Assembly: GCA_944472155.2 (NCBI GenBank)
Contig: OX235277.1
Location: forward strand, 37,520,804 to 37,584,803
DNA: 64,000 nt
DNA from: Trichobilharzia szidati
Lineage: Eukaryota; Platyhelminthes; Trematoda; Strigeidida; Schistosomatidae
Direction: 5' to 3'
In this document: one piece after another, positions 36,512 to 46,199 of the stretch
How the letters are laid out: each line of letters opens with the position of its first letter
Position numbering within the stretch: the first letter of the stretch is position 1
The notes under the pieces: generated by a model
Told to the model about the DNA's origin: nothing
What the model saw: only the letters and a program-made list of their open reading frames with translations
Databases searched by the model: none
Made by a program: the position numbers and the translations under genes

Positions 36512-37420
36512 ATGATAAAATGCAGAGCCTTCTATGACCACAACTTGAGCAGAAATCTTCAAATGTTTAGCATAATATTCAATCGTGTTAAATGTAAGAT
36601 GGTGTTGCTTCAGGACTGGAGTACACCGGCTCTTAGTTTGGCGACAGGGTGTGAAACGTTCGAATGTGTTGGTCACTTTAATTGTCTGAAAAAAGTTGCA
36701 TCAGTCTCAGCAAGGATACAAAAGACTCATGTGGGGGGATTATTTGGCAGGTCACGTGATTCTTGGCATAGATGTGACATTCGGTTAACGATCAATGGAC
36801 ATGCGTGCACCACTCAGCAGTTCTCTCGAGCTTTTTTTACATATGTGAGGAGGTCTTTGATTATTGGTGTTTGCGTTCTGTCTATCGTTCCAGATGACAT
36901 TATATAAAGGGTAATATTGAGGCTAGATGTAGTATTAAGTAAGAAGGGTAAGTCAATCAATGAGACTGTGAAGGTGAGTCGACTGAGACGGCTAAGACAC
37001 ATTTTTCTCGAATCCCGAACTATCGCTTTCCTATATGGGCAATATTAACTGACATAGTATTAGTTTGGAAAAGAATTCGAAGTAGTCAAATCAGAATCTG
37101 AAACCAGGACATGAAGTGTTAGACAGTTGGTTGAGCCAGTCACTTAGAGAGATGTAGGCTGCTTTGTTAGCATCCTAGGGATGCTAAGAGCCAACGACTG
37201 GGAACTATTTTGTGATATGACTGAAAATCTTTGTCAATGGCGTAGATGCATTCACTCTCTACGGACTCCCATATAGATTAAACTCTAGTATTCTTTCTCC
37301 CTCATATTTCTGGTTACTATGGTTCTTTTGAATTTTCTATTTTCTCATTTGTCTGCGTTTGTGTGATAAATGGGGTGTCGTGGTGGTAAACTTGGACTAC
37401 TGCCACTTACTTCTGTGCAA
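36512..37420 (+). pseudogene. RTE-like LINE (family B), second adjacent copy
   Basis: Immediately follows the previous copy in the same orientation. Reads FNRVKCKMVLLQDWSTPALSL, CETFECVGHFNCL, SVSARIQKTHVGG, HRCDIRLTINGHACTTQQ, then a decayed LRWLGHVL equivalent near 36.97-37.01 kb and the 3' region through 37.4 kb. It starts further upstream in the RT than the first copy, so the two are separate insertions or a tandem pair. Confidence 0.78.
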
Positions 37421-37679
37421 ATTTCTAAGCTGGAACTCAGTCAGTTGCGAAATTGTAGTTTTTTTCCTTGAAGTCATTAGTATCATGATTTTCGGTTTGT
37501 AGAGAAAACATGTCTGCACATTGGTTAGTAGACTGAGAGATAGATCAATGCTTTTTACCCTAGAGTGCTTGGCATCTCAAGGAAGTGGAACTTAGTACTT
37601 GGGTGGATGAAGCGGGGGTTGGGGAGTTAGTTACTGAGTTTACACAGTGATTTTCCCTTTCTGTGTAGAATAGGGGATT

Positions 37680-38640
37680 TTGTGTAAATGTCTGTCTGTC
37701 TGGATTCAACATAGAACTTGGCACCGAAGTGCACCAGTTCGAGTTGCCACGTTCCAAATAGCACACAAAGGTATACAAGAAAATGGGTGAAGAGAATGAA
37801 TAGAGTTTTGACAAGTATAAGAGTGAAACAGAATGAGTAATGGTAGAAACGAATATGAAAGATTACAGAGATTGAATACATCTGTGTAAGCCATCGACAA
37901 CGATTTTGAGCCATGTCACCTATTGTCTCCAGCCATTGATTCTTAGAGTCCCGAGGGCCCCAACCCGGAAGTCTGCATCTCCCTCCCTACCTGACTCAAT
38001 TTAACTGTCAGGGATTTCATGGATTGATGGATGCTATGTTTTTGTTTGGCCACCACTTACTCTTTTCCAACCTGCACCTATATCAGCTAGTAATGCCCGT
38101 CGGGGGGGGGGGGCCATAGTTAGGCATGCGCAGCACGTGACCCAGCCATCTCAATCTATGTAACTTTATAGTCTCGTCGATTGGTTTTCCTTCTTTGCCG
38201 AACACTCTTCGCCTGACGTCAACATTACTTACCTTATTATGCCACCTAACGTGAGAAAGAGATCATCGTAGACATCTATGATCAAAAACAGTCAACCTTT
38301 TCATGTCTTCAACTCGTATTGGTCATGTTCCAGAGCCGTAGAGAAGGACGGAGTGAACTGCTGAGCAGTACACACGTCCCTTGGTTGATAGCCGGATGTC
38401 ACGCCTACGCCAGAGACGGTGTAAGTTAGCGAAAGCAGCCGGAGCTTTTTGGATCCGTGCTGAGATTTCGTCACCAATCAGTCCGTTGGTGTTGATACAA
38501 CTTCCAAAATAGTTGAAGTGGTCAACATGTTCTATCACTTCACTCCCTATCACTAAGCTACGAGTACATAAGAACTCGTACATGTATGAGTTCTCATCTT
38601 GTCTCATCTGACTTTTTCAATCTCTATCATTGTTACAGTA
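37680..38640 (-). pseudogene. RTE-like LINE (family B), RT C-terminus to 3' tail
   Basis: From 38607 down the minus strand is open for 94 codons: RSLVIGSEVIEHVDHFNYFGSC, IGDEISARIQKAPAAFANLH, WRRRDIRLSTKGRVYCSAV, SVLLYGSGT. It then continues with breaks through HRLRWLGHVLRMP to the 3' UTR, and ends in a tetranucleotide run (CAGA units on the minus strand) at about 37690-37704. A run of 13 G near 38102 interrupts the coding part. Confidence 0.85.
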
Positions 38641-38737
38641 TTTGATTTTAGGTTGGTTTATTTTATTTCGACTGGAACATAAGACTTCAAGATTGGGTGG
38701 GGCTTTCAAGTTTCAGTAGGAGTGGTGTTTATTTTTT

Positions 38738-38752
38738 TTCGGGGGGGGGGGA
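38738..38752 (+). repeat. Poly-G tract
   Basis: Eleven or more G residues after a T-run; one of three long G runs in the window (others near 34591 and 38102). Confidence 0.8.
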
Positions 38753-38817
38753 GGGTTAACTAACTTCACGCCCGTCTATGCTTTATTAATGAGCTTACCA
38801 CTACTGGCTAAGCGAGG

Positions 38818-38905
38818 TTTTGGAATGCGTCAGTCGGAGATCGAATCGCCGGACGACTTGTGGCGTTGTTGGCGAGTATTCTACCACTAAGAAACTGACT
38901 CTCTA
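38818..38905 (-). repeat. tRNA-Gly-like SINE module
   Basis: The minus strand reads TTAGTGGTAGAATACTCGCC (box A and D-arm of a glycine-type tRNA), then a degenerate anticodon arm and GGCGATTCGATCTCCG in place of box B. Related modules lie at 46111, 48190 and 55062. Not a functional tRNA: the T-arm is mispaired. Confidence 0.6.
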
Positions 38906-39471
38906 TTCTAGGTTGGTACTTTTCAGTTATTCCACTTGGAGTTAAGCTGAGAATCATCACTCTAGTAGACAAGTATGTCGCTTCTCAGTGGTACTGACAT
39001 GACTTGTTTGACCTAAGCCAAACTCATCTTAGAACTGGTGGATGGCCGATTCGAACCGCCTTCCACTTACTTTAGCCTTGATAGTCAGATCGTATCATAA
39101 GCTGTTGCGTGAGATATGCCTAACAACCTAGTACATCAGCCTGTGCTATTATTTATTATTATTATGCATATATCGGTTAGGAAATATTAGGATGAAGTTG
39201 TTACGTAACCCCACGCACGTCAACTATGTTTATATTAGCAGTTGGTGAATGAATAGCCAGATCTCGTAATAACGAGACCCAAATCTGTTATTGATTCGCG
39301 GAGATTAATCTGTCTTATAAAACTATGAGCTTCCTGGCTTAAAGACCAATAAACAGTTAGGGTTTGTAAATTTTTAGTTGACAGTTGAACAAACTATTTT
39401 TTTTTCTAGTTTCGTTGTAAATGATGGCGACAATGGTAATATTTTCTATAGTTGGTTTGTAAGGATTAGAT

Positions 39472-39745
39472 TTGTTTTTACGGGTTGATCACGGATTGAT
39501 ATCAGTTAGAGAACCATTGGAAACCAGCAGGGATTACTGGACAGCTGTTTCATCCTATTTTGGGAATCATCGGCAGTACGCACCCACCCACTGCCAGGGT
39601 TCGAACCTACGACCTTCCGGTTACAAGGCAAGCAAGCTCGTATACCATTCAACCACTGTTGGGACCTTATTCAATGGCTAGTCGATGAATTCTAACTTCT
39701 ACCAATTCGTGATTTAGCGCGATTGACACCAACCAATGTCATCGG
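39472..39745 (-). mobile_element. tRNA-like SINE copy 3 with hammerhead-type motif
   Basis: Minus strand, 5' to 3': CACGAATTGGTAGAAGTTAG, the ACCATTGAATAAGG segment, GCCTTGTAACCGGAAGGTCG, box B (GGTTCGAACCC form, one change), then the hammerhead-like part at 39576-39547: CCGATGA, TTCCCAAAATAGGAT stem-loop, GAAAC, and the tail CCAGTAATCCC. Only position U4 of the conserved core deviates. It forms a 5'-to-5' inverted pair with copy 4. Confidence 0.85.
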
Positions 39746-39890
39746 TGGGACCGGAAGATCTTGGGTTCAAACCCTGGCAGTGGGTGCTTACTGCCGATGA
39801 TTCCCAGACTAAGGTGAAACATATGTCCAGTACTCCCCGCTGGTTTTCAATGGTTCTCTAACTGATATAATCAATCCGTGATCGACTCGT
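39746..39890 (+). mobile_element. tRNA-like SINE copy 4 with hammerhead-type motif
   Basis: Begins within the tRNA-like part (GGACCGGAAGATCTTGGGTT, box B GGTTCAAACCC) and continues through the hammerhead-like segment at 39791-39820 (CCGATGA, TTCCCAGACTAAGGT, GAAAC) to TGGTTCTCTAACTGATATAA. Truncated at its 5' end by the junction with copy 3. Confidence 0.85.
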
Positions 39891-40029
39891 AAAAGTAGTA
39901 TTATTCGCTTGATCATAATTACTAAATGATGACTGCTAGTTATATATAGGTATTTGTTGTTGTTGTTATTGTTGCATATCGTTGCTTATTTTTCATCTAC
40001 ATAAATCATGTGGTTCCCAAAGATTTCAG

Positions 40030-40385
40030 TCTCACTACAGTGCTCTGGCTGGGAAGAGACCAACCCAGAGCCGATAGCTCAACAGATATGTCGGGGAAAA
40101 TGGAGATGGACCGGGCATACGTTGAGGAGGCCTTCGAATGGCACCGCACTCAGTGCTGACCATTGCTTGAGTGGAATTCCAACGGGGAGCGGTGACGAGT
40201 GGGTCGTTGGTGCGAGGGTGACATGGAGGAGATCGTGTGAGTTGGAGGAAGAGATGAGAACTTACGGGCAGTCATGGCCCTAGTTGAAGAGTACAGCAGA
40301 AAATAGAAGGAAGTGGCGAAGTGTTGTGGAAGCCCTATGATCCACTTAGAACCCAAGGGAATAATAATATAATAATAATACGGCG
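40030..40385 (+). pseudogene. RTE (SR2-like) LINE, C-terminal end and tail
   Basis: The frame 40008-40283 reads WEETNPEPIAQQICRGKWRW, TGHTLRRPSNGTALSAD, ARVTWRRSCELEEEMRTYGQSW; then a decayed GL/CST-N terminus and an (AAT)n-type tail at 40361-40381. This is the C-terminal end of an SR2-like RTE element with its usual short-repeat 3' terminus. Confidence 0.85.
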
Positions 40386-40899
40386 TTATTGTCAGTTAGC
40401 CTTGAAAATGAATGGGTGGAATTCACAATGCAATATGCAATTATAAACTTGGTAGGATTATTCATTACTTTGGTGTATGTCACTGCCGAGTGGCAAGGTG
40501 TACAGTTGGATCATCAAACCTATACTGCTTGCTGTTATAGTGCACTTTTGATCAGTTAGACAGCCGGAGGTAAGCAGGAGGTGATTCTCAACTTCAGTTC
40601 GAATATGTTCCTGTGCACGGATCAGCAAGGTGTTTCTTTTTCTCAAAGCAGTTGTTACGCTTCAGAGAGCCAACGCCGGTGAACTCTAGTGGCTTTAACT
40701 TCAGAATTAGATGATGGCGCTTTGAATCTGTAGAGGGTCATCAGTATCAGTTTTGCAGATAAACCTTGTTGATGAGCCGAACAAGCATGAAACTTGACAT
40801 TCATTATGTAAGAGCTGACTAACTAAATTTCGATTAGAGACGCAGAGTGAAATCCCTTAGACTTTTTAAATTCCTTCTGTTTAAGAAATGTTAACTGGC
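40386..40899. other. No gene recognised
   Basis: Sequence between two LINE fragments; the ORF 40646-40458 (minus) has no motif. Confidence 0.4.
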
Positions 40900-42000
40900 A
40901 TCGACTGTTTGATCACAATTTATAAGCGAAGCAGCTGATCTTGTCATAATCACAAAGAGGTCAGCTTGGCTTACTAGAGTGGGGTTGGGGAAAAACAAAT
41001 CCGAGGATACCAAGCAGGTTTCTGGCCCTGTCAAGGGCATATTAAATCAAATCTCCATCCCCCAACAAGTTCTGGAATATATGTATGCCTACTAGCATTC
41101 GAAGTTGACTTGTTAGTGGCATTCATCTCCATCGATCGAGTAGTGTTAAGGGGAATGTTTAGATGTGAAGAAAGAGATGAGGAAGCATGTTATACCAATC
41201 AAGCCGATTTATGAAATTTCATGCAGAGCTAGGTAATATTTTACGGAGAGTTGTTTGAATGAATTGGTAACAAAAACCGATGTTGTCCCCCGGCGCTATC
41301 CGATCCGGCCTTATTTGACATTTTTATCATGATGTTTGTTGACCTGGAGTACGTAGACGATGAAACTGTTTTAGGGGAAGTCGCCGACAGATTGCAGTCT
41401 TTTTAACATTAGGCTTATCCAGCATGTAGTCCGCTCTCGTGTAAGTGAAATGTTGAGGGATAGGGCTATCGTACCGGTGTCTACTGGCACCCAGTTTTAG
41501 GACTGAGAGTAAGATGAATGAAATTATGTCGACAAATTCACTTATGTAGGAAGTTGCATCATCCCTACCAGGCTGATTGCTGACAAAATCTCTGCTTGGA
41601 TACGTAAGGTACGTCTATCACTTGCGAAATTGTGTCACTTTCGTTGACTGCGAGGCATCCTGCTGCATTTCAAAGGGTGTTTATTCCACAACTTGCAGTC
41701 GCGTTCTACGATTGTAAGACATAGCCATTGGAAGTAGCTTTATGTGTCCTAGGTCGATCCTCGGGGTCAGTTGGGATAGCAATGTATGTAAGCAGTAGAC
41801 CAGATATGGATAGCTGGGTAAGGAACGAAAGTCACCAACTGAGGTGAATGCATGGGCCTAGCAATTGCTTTCGATGATGAAATTAGGGCTGGGTTGGGAA
41901 ACAGTTAGGTGCACCCAAAACAAGACGTAGCACCAATCCATGAAGATATTGGTTGTTAGTATGATCCGCGTAGGACGGTGTAGGCCCATTGCTTCGAGTT
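40900..42000 (+). pseudogene. RTE-like LINE (family B), decayed RT
   Basis: Fragmentary frames resemble the RT palm (an ATCGATCGAGTAGTGTTAAG segment for DRVVL; DLEYVDDETVLGEVADRLQSF, a VDD catalytic box, at about 41343-41405) and the thumb (FTYVGSCIIPTRLIADKISAWIRKVRLSLAKL at about 41540-41635), followed by the 3' GRCR-P region near 41970. No long ORF survives. Confidence 0.7.
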
Positions 42001-42054
42001 TCTTGGATGCTAAGAATCAGAGGTTCCTAGTGGAACATATAGCCTCCCACAGCA

Positions 42055-42560
42055 CATTACGATTTCACTCCGTTCTCTGCAGCATTTTTCAGGTGGCTCC
42101 ACAATTGCCCATAATAAGCTTTTGTTTTCTCCTCAAATCATCTCTATGTCAACCTAAGATGCCTATTCGAGAACGCGTTACTCACTGGTCTCATCGGAGT
42201 ATGTCCAGTCTGTCTCCATTTCCTTCTACATGTTTGTTGGATGGTGGTTCGTTGGTTGGTATGCTGCGTGCCCGAGCTCCTTGTTGTTTATCCCTTCGGG
42301 TTGGCCATATGATATTCAGCATCAAGACAGACAAAGCAGATGTTGAAAGTATTTTCGGTGTCGCTCGGGACAAGTCTCTGAACCATATAAAAGCTCTGTC
42401 TTGACATAAGTGCCTGAAATCTGGATCTTGTTCAAATTATTGGTGGTCTGTCCTGGTTTCCCGATCCTGGTTGCCCTTGATATCCTCATCCATACCGACT
42501 AATGTAGTTGAAACGATGCCACCTACATAAGTGAAAGAGTTGACTTTCTTTAGACTTCTT
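42055..42560 (-). pseudogene. RTE-like LINE fragment on the opposite strand
   Basis: The minus strand reads KKVNSFTYVGGIVSTTLVGMD at 42560-42495 and then decayed thumb sequence to an LRRKQ/WSHLK end near 42060. The FTY-GG motif is the SFTYLGS segment of RTE RTs. The plus-strand ORF 41940-42404 is antisense and should not be annotated. Confidence 0.6.
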
Positions 42561-42848
42561 CTGTTGATAGTTGTTGTTTAGGTGTCTTTATCACCTTTTC
42601 TTCCAAGTTATTCGTTTTCGCCTGTAGGATCTTCAAGTTTGTGTGACATGGGACAGCAAATTATCCGAAAAGTACATATCTTCCAGTGTCCTCTCATCGG
42701 TTCAACACATGCCTGTCTTCTTGGTCCTCACGTTCTGTTGCATGTTCCATTCCACCACAATCAAGAATATTATCGGTGATACTGTAACGACAGGAACAGG
42801 CAACAGATCGTTTATTGACAAAATCAAGAGATATTTATAGATTTTTAT

Positions 42849-42966
42849 GTCGGGGACCATACCACGTTGAAAGCACCAGTTCTCGTCCGATCATCGAAGT
42901 TAAGCAATGTTGGGCCCGGTTAGTACTTGCATGGGTGACCGGCTGAGAATACCGGGTGTTGCCGGC
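42849..42966 (+). rRNA. 5S rRNA gene or 5S-derived copy
   Basis: 118 bases align end to end with eukaryotic 5S rRNA: GACCATACCACGTTGAAAGC, TCTCGTCCGATCA, GAAGTTAAGCAA (internal box A), GGGCCCGGTTAGTACTTG, ATGGGTGACC (box C) and ATACCGGGTGTT, followed by TTTT, the pol III stop. It differs from the usual metazoan form at about ten sites. The terminal stem still pairs: GTCGG at the 5' end with CCGGC at the 3' end, whereas typical sequences have GTCTA/TAGGC. I cannot tell a diverged functional gene from the head of a 5S-derived SINE; tRNA-like modules follow directly. Confidence 0.8.
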
Positions 42967-43290
42967 TTTTCTGTGCACCGGCGGCACAGTGGTTAGGACA
43001 TTGCAAGCTTGACTGATAGAATTCAGTCTGCAGCGAAGATAGGACTAGATGCATTACACTAGTTACTGACTAGTGTGCAATCAAAAATATCCAATACAGT
43101 CCTACAGGAGGTCAATCGCGAGCCCGAATAGCTCAGTGGTAACGTCTCTGACTGCAGCACTGGGTGACGCGGGTTCGAATATCAGAAGGGACATGAGTTC
43201 CTTCAAGGTTGCAGATACGCCTTGCTGATGAGTGCCAACTAGCACGGAACCCAGGTCCAAGGCTTCCTGCCGATTGCCTCCAACCATCTA
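42967..43290 (+). mobile_element. tRNA-derived SINE (with pol III A and B boxes)
   Basis: From about 43053 this is shared with 57640-57850: ATCCAATACAGTCCTACAGG, then the tRNA-like head GAGCCCGAATAGCTCAGTGG (box A) to GCGGGTTCGAAT (box B), then CCTTCAAGGTTGCAGATACG and GAGTGCCAACTAG. It starts within 100 bases of the 5S-like copy; an additional A-box-like GGCACAGTGGTTAGGACATT lies at 42981. Confidence 0.8.
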
Positions 43291-43300
43291 TTACCAACAA

Positions 43301-43372
43301 TTCACAGTGGTTAGAACTCTCGCCGACCATGCACATGGTCCGGGGTTCGATCCCCTGCCGACGCACATCTGA
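43301..43372 (+). repeat. tRNA-like module
   Basis: Reads CACAGTGGTTAGAACTCTCG (box A) then CCGGGGTTCGATCCCCTG (a well-paired T-arm with box B) and GCCGACGCA. The 5' acceptor half is missing, so it is a tRNA-derived SINE head or a truncated tRNA copy rather than a gene. Confidence 0.65.
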
Positions 43373-43486
43373 TAACAATGGTTGGCCTGCAAAATTTGGG
43401 CTACCGATATCACATGCTGAAAATTCCATACTTGTACCGAAAATACAGTGTGGAATCAAGCTGTAATCAAAAATAAAAATAAATTG

Positions 43487-43742
43487 TCAGTGGAGAAGCA
43501 GCGTCTTCTAATTGGTTGTTTTCTTGCTGGAGGTTATTCTTCACTGCTTGTGACCATTTCTTAGAAAGTTAAGCCACATTTCTGCGAATCCTATTTGTAC
43601 ACCTTAAGTCTGCTGTGATTGGTTGGTGGATTCCTCAAGGTCAGGCTTTGTTATTGTTTTTCTCATGACCCCGATTCGGGACGCAAACATTGACGTAAAT
43701 TGCTGTCTACAATTTTTGGCTTTGAGCCAGCCCTCACCACAA
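43487..43742 (-). repeat. Partial gypsy LTR
   Basis: The minus strand from 43742 (TGTGGTGAGGGCTGGCT) aligns with the LTR at 16022 for about 255 bp: TTTACGTCAATGTTTGCGTC, GGTCATGAGAAA, CAACCAATCACAGC, TTTCTAAGAAATGGTCACAA, CCAATTAGAAGACGC. It lacks the LTR's last 90 bases. It abuts an RTE RT frame cut within GVRQGC. Confidence 0.8.
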
Positions 43743-44010
43743 TAGTAATCAGCCTTGTCTTACTCCTGGTTTCACTGCAAAGACTTCTCTGAGCTTTCAC
43801 TTGGCATTATCATATAGCTGTTGAACCAGGTCGATAAAGGTTTGGAAGCAGTTTCCGAATCCCTCTTCTTCACTGTCGACGCTTTTGAAGGCGTTTTCAA
43901 ACTTGATGAAGTTAAGGTAGACAGTGGACTGCCATTCTATGCTTTGTTCGACAGTGACGCATAACGTTACAATATGATTGGCATGTGATTTGCTTTTCAT
44001 CTACCACACT
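43743..44010 (-). pseudogene. RTE LINE RT fragment cut by the LTR piece
   Basis: The minus strand reads HIVTLCVTVEQSIEWQSTVY, LNFIKFENAFKSVDSEE, FQTFIDLVQQLYDNAK and then KPGVRQGC, where it stops against the LTR end. These are RTE palm motifs (Q-S-EW-----F-DFEKAFDS-DR; FKV-TGVRQGC). Confidence 0.8.
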
Positions 44011-44336
44011 ATCTGAGATATATTCATTCCTCCCTATCTCTTAGATTCTATAAATTTCAACTGCATATGTGATTATTTCCTCCCTCACATCCTGTTGTAC
44101 GAACTGTAATGTATCTTTTGTGTTAGCGTCTACAAATCTAACATTAATTAATAGAGAAGCGTTACTACATATTATCTTACTTATCACTTCATGCAGAAAT
44201 GAATTTGATTAGGAGATTCTAAAAATCATGGATAGATAAAGCTCACGAAGTTGTATTAGGGTTTTGAGAGTTCAATGTGGATTAATTAATACTCCGTAGA
44301 AACTTTACTCAAATGTACGAGTTGTAATTCATTGAG
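44011..44336. other. No gene recognised
   Basis: AT-rich sequence with no motif, between an RTE fragment and a SINE. Confidence 0.4.
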
Positions 44337-44485
44337 TGGAGTCCCATTGGCTGAATAGCCTACAAACTCACCTTGTAACTGGAAGGTCCTGGATCCGTCC
44401 TAAACTAGGACGAAACAACTGTCCAATGCTCTCTAGATGATTTTCAATGGTTCTTTAGTTGATATCAATCTATGGTCAAACTCAA
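44337..44485 (+). mobile_element. tRNA-like SINE copy 5, box B and half of hammerhead deleted
   Basis: Reads GTCCCATTGGCTGAATAG, CTTGTAACTGGAAGGTCCTG, then jumps to GTCCTAAACTAGGACGAAAC, a perfect hammerhead stem II and GAAAC without the CUGANGA strand, and ends in GGTTCTTTAGTTGATATCAA. Internal deletion of about 50 bases. Confidence 0.75.
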
Positions 44486-44589
44486 AACAAATCAACCTAA
44501 CTCATACAAATGTAATTACTTCGAAAACAGCTACAGGGCGACACTCGATGACTTCACTCAAAGAAGTAGTCGGGACCTAACGGCTGACA

Positions 44590-45700
44590 CAGTCATTTGT
44601 AGGAAATATTTACAAATCTCATATGTCTTTTGAGCTCTTGTCACAATCACCTGTGGTGAGATGGTTATACCTTCAGTTTTCGAAGTGTATAACACTATGA
44701 AAAGGATTTTTGTCCATATTCTACGTTATTCTTGATGTATTATTTTATGATCGTACCTGTGATATTCACGTTTTTCTGGAATTCCCATAGCTTCGGCTAA
44801 GTATAAAAGACGGGTTCTGATTCCGTTCGAAAGACTCCGTGGAATGCGATAGATAACTTTGAAGGCACTATTTTTCTCCACTTGGTGACCGCTGTCAATC
44901 AAATGAGCCAAGATAGAACTTCTTATGGATTTTATTTGATCTTTTCCAAACCATGAAGGAAGATGCTCAATAATGCGTTTGTTAAGCTGTCTCGTTGTTC
45001 GCCCTATACAGCTAGCTTTCTCCACAGGAGCAACTAAATTTATAGATACACATCGAAGTAGCACAGCTAGGTAGCTTATCTTTCACTTGAGCAATCATAA
45101 TTGGTCGGCAGCTGGAAAATGACAAACAAAGGGTGGCGGCGGCAGTATAAGTCCGTTTTATCGCTCTCGATAATCTCAGATGTAAGACTTTGCTAGCCAC
45201 GTCCCCATTGAATTGCAGTTTCATGAACAGTTGTTTCTTTTTAACTGTTGTCAGTTTTTCTTTATTGCACCTGGTATTCATGTGTTTCCTTACAAATCTA
45301 CTAGGATAACCCATTTGGACCAATGTATATTGGATGTATCTTAGCTCATTTTCTAAGGAGTCATCTGTACAGATACGTCTTGCTCTATTCGTGAGGCATC
45401 TGACCAAATTGATTTTGCATCGGATTGGTACAAAACTGAGGAAATGTGTATATTGTCCTACAGATGTAGGTTTTCTATAGACATCTCTCTTGAGTGAACC
45501 ATCTAGTCTCTCTTCTGCTCAATTGGACGTCAAGGAAATGTAGTCTACCATAATGTTCTTCTTCACAAGTGAAGATGAGCGATGGATGTACATCATTAAA
45601 CTTTTTTAACATTTCATTCTTGTCTGCTTTCACATCAAGAATAATGAACGTGTATCATCAACATAACGAAAATGAGAATCGGTTTTCCTCTATTACTTGT
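44590..45700 (-). pseudogene. Penelope-like element: RT palm, thumb and GIY-YIG endonuclease
   Basis: Minus strand: FRYVDDT with an RT catalytic YVDD box near 45680, a decayed palm (HPSLIFTCE, HYGRLHFLDVQLS), then the ORF 45407-45012 with MVRCLTNRARRICTDDSLEN, KLQFNGDVASKVLHLRLSRA, CIYKFSCSCGES, and a second ORF 45064-44726 with CIGRTTRQLNKRIIEHLPSW, SILAHLIDSGHQ and NGIRTRLLYLAEAM. The nuclease's CSCG--YIGRT core is split by a small indel exactly at the Y of YIG, so it is not functional as read. It is the best-preserved Penelope nuclease here. Sequence to about 44590 is its 3' region. Confidence 0.85.
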
Positions 45701-45779
45701 CTCAATGGACCATATTCACGTTTTTGTTTACACCTGCCTAAAATATACAACATGAGAAGATTATAGGTGCATGATTATA

Positions 45780-46110
45780 CTTTATTTTTCATAGTATTAC
45801 TCACCTGTAGCTGGAACTACACTGATTAATTCATTTTTGTCGTCAGACTCAGTGTTGTTACGTGATTTTGAAAAGTAAACCATTCTATGAGGTTAACTGA
45901 AAGTACATGTGCATGTCAGTTGAGTTGTGATAGTATTATCTGAGGTAGGATTAAGCTGAAGTCTCCGAGTGCTAATATTACGACTGTATAGATGAGCTTA
46001 AATTGACTGACTTGAGATGTTGACAGTCTCTTTATTATATGTATATTGTTAGAAAGATGAGCAGGTGTGTTCATATTTTAAATCCTTAATATATGTGAAT
46101 TATTTATAAT
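45780..46110. other. No gene recognised
   Basis: AT-rich sequence without motifs. Confidence 0.4.
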
Positions 46111-46192
46111 TAGCGTGCGTCAGTGGCACAGCGGTAGAATGCTTGCCGACCACGCATGTCGTCCGGGGTTCGATTCCCGGCCACAGACGCAT
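46111..46192 (+). repeat. tRNA-Gly-like SINE module (best-preserved copy)
   Basis: TGCGTCAGTGGCACAGCGGT, AGAATGCTTGCC, then CCGGGGTTCGATTCCCGG and CCACAGACGCA. The D-arm, a fully paired T-arm and a pairing TGCGTC/GACGCA end are kept, and it resembles glycine tRNA overall, but the anticodon stem is mispaired. RTE 5' sequence (GGTAAAGAGGAAAGG, CTAGCAACCCC) follows directly. Confidence 0.65.
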
Positions 46193-46199
46193 TTCTTTA

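Noticed and set aside
37627..37914. Hydrophobic minus-strand ORFs at 37.7, 47.0-47.25 and 58.3 kb, resembling small membrane proteins
   Set aside because: They are the 3' UTR of the family B LINE read in two frames; the repetition is due to the element.
41940..42404. 154-codon plus-strand ORF
   Set aside because: Antisense to an RTE RT fragment on the minus strand; no independent motif.
46111..46192. Functional tRNA-Gly gene
   Set aside because: The T-arm and ends pair, but the anticodon stem does not, and the module is dispersed with LINE sequence.
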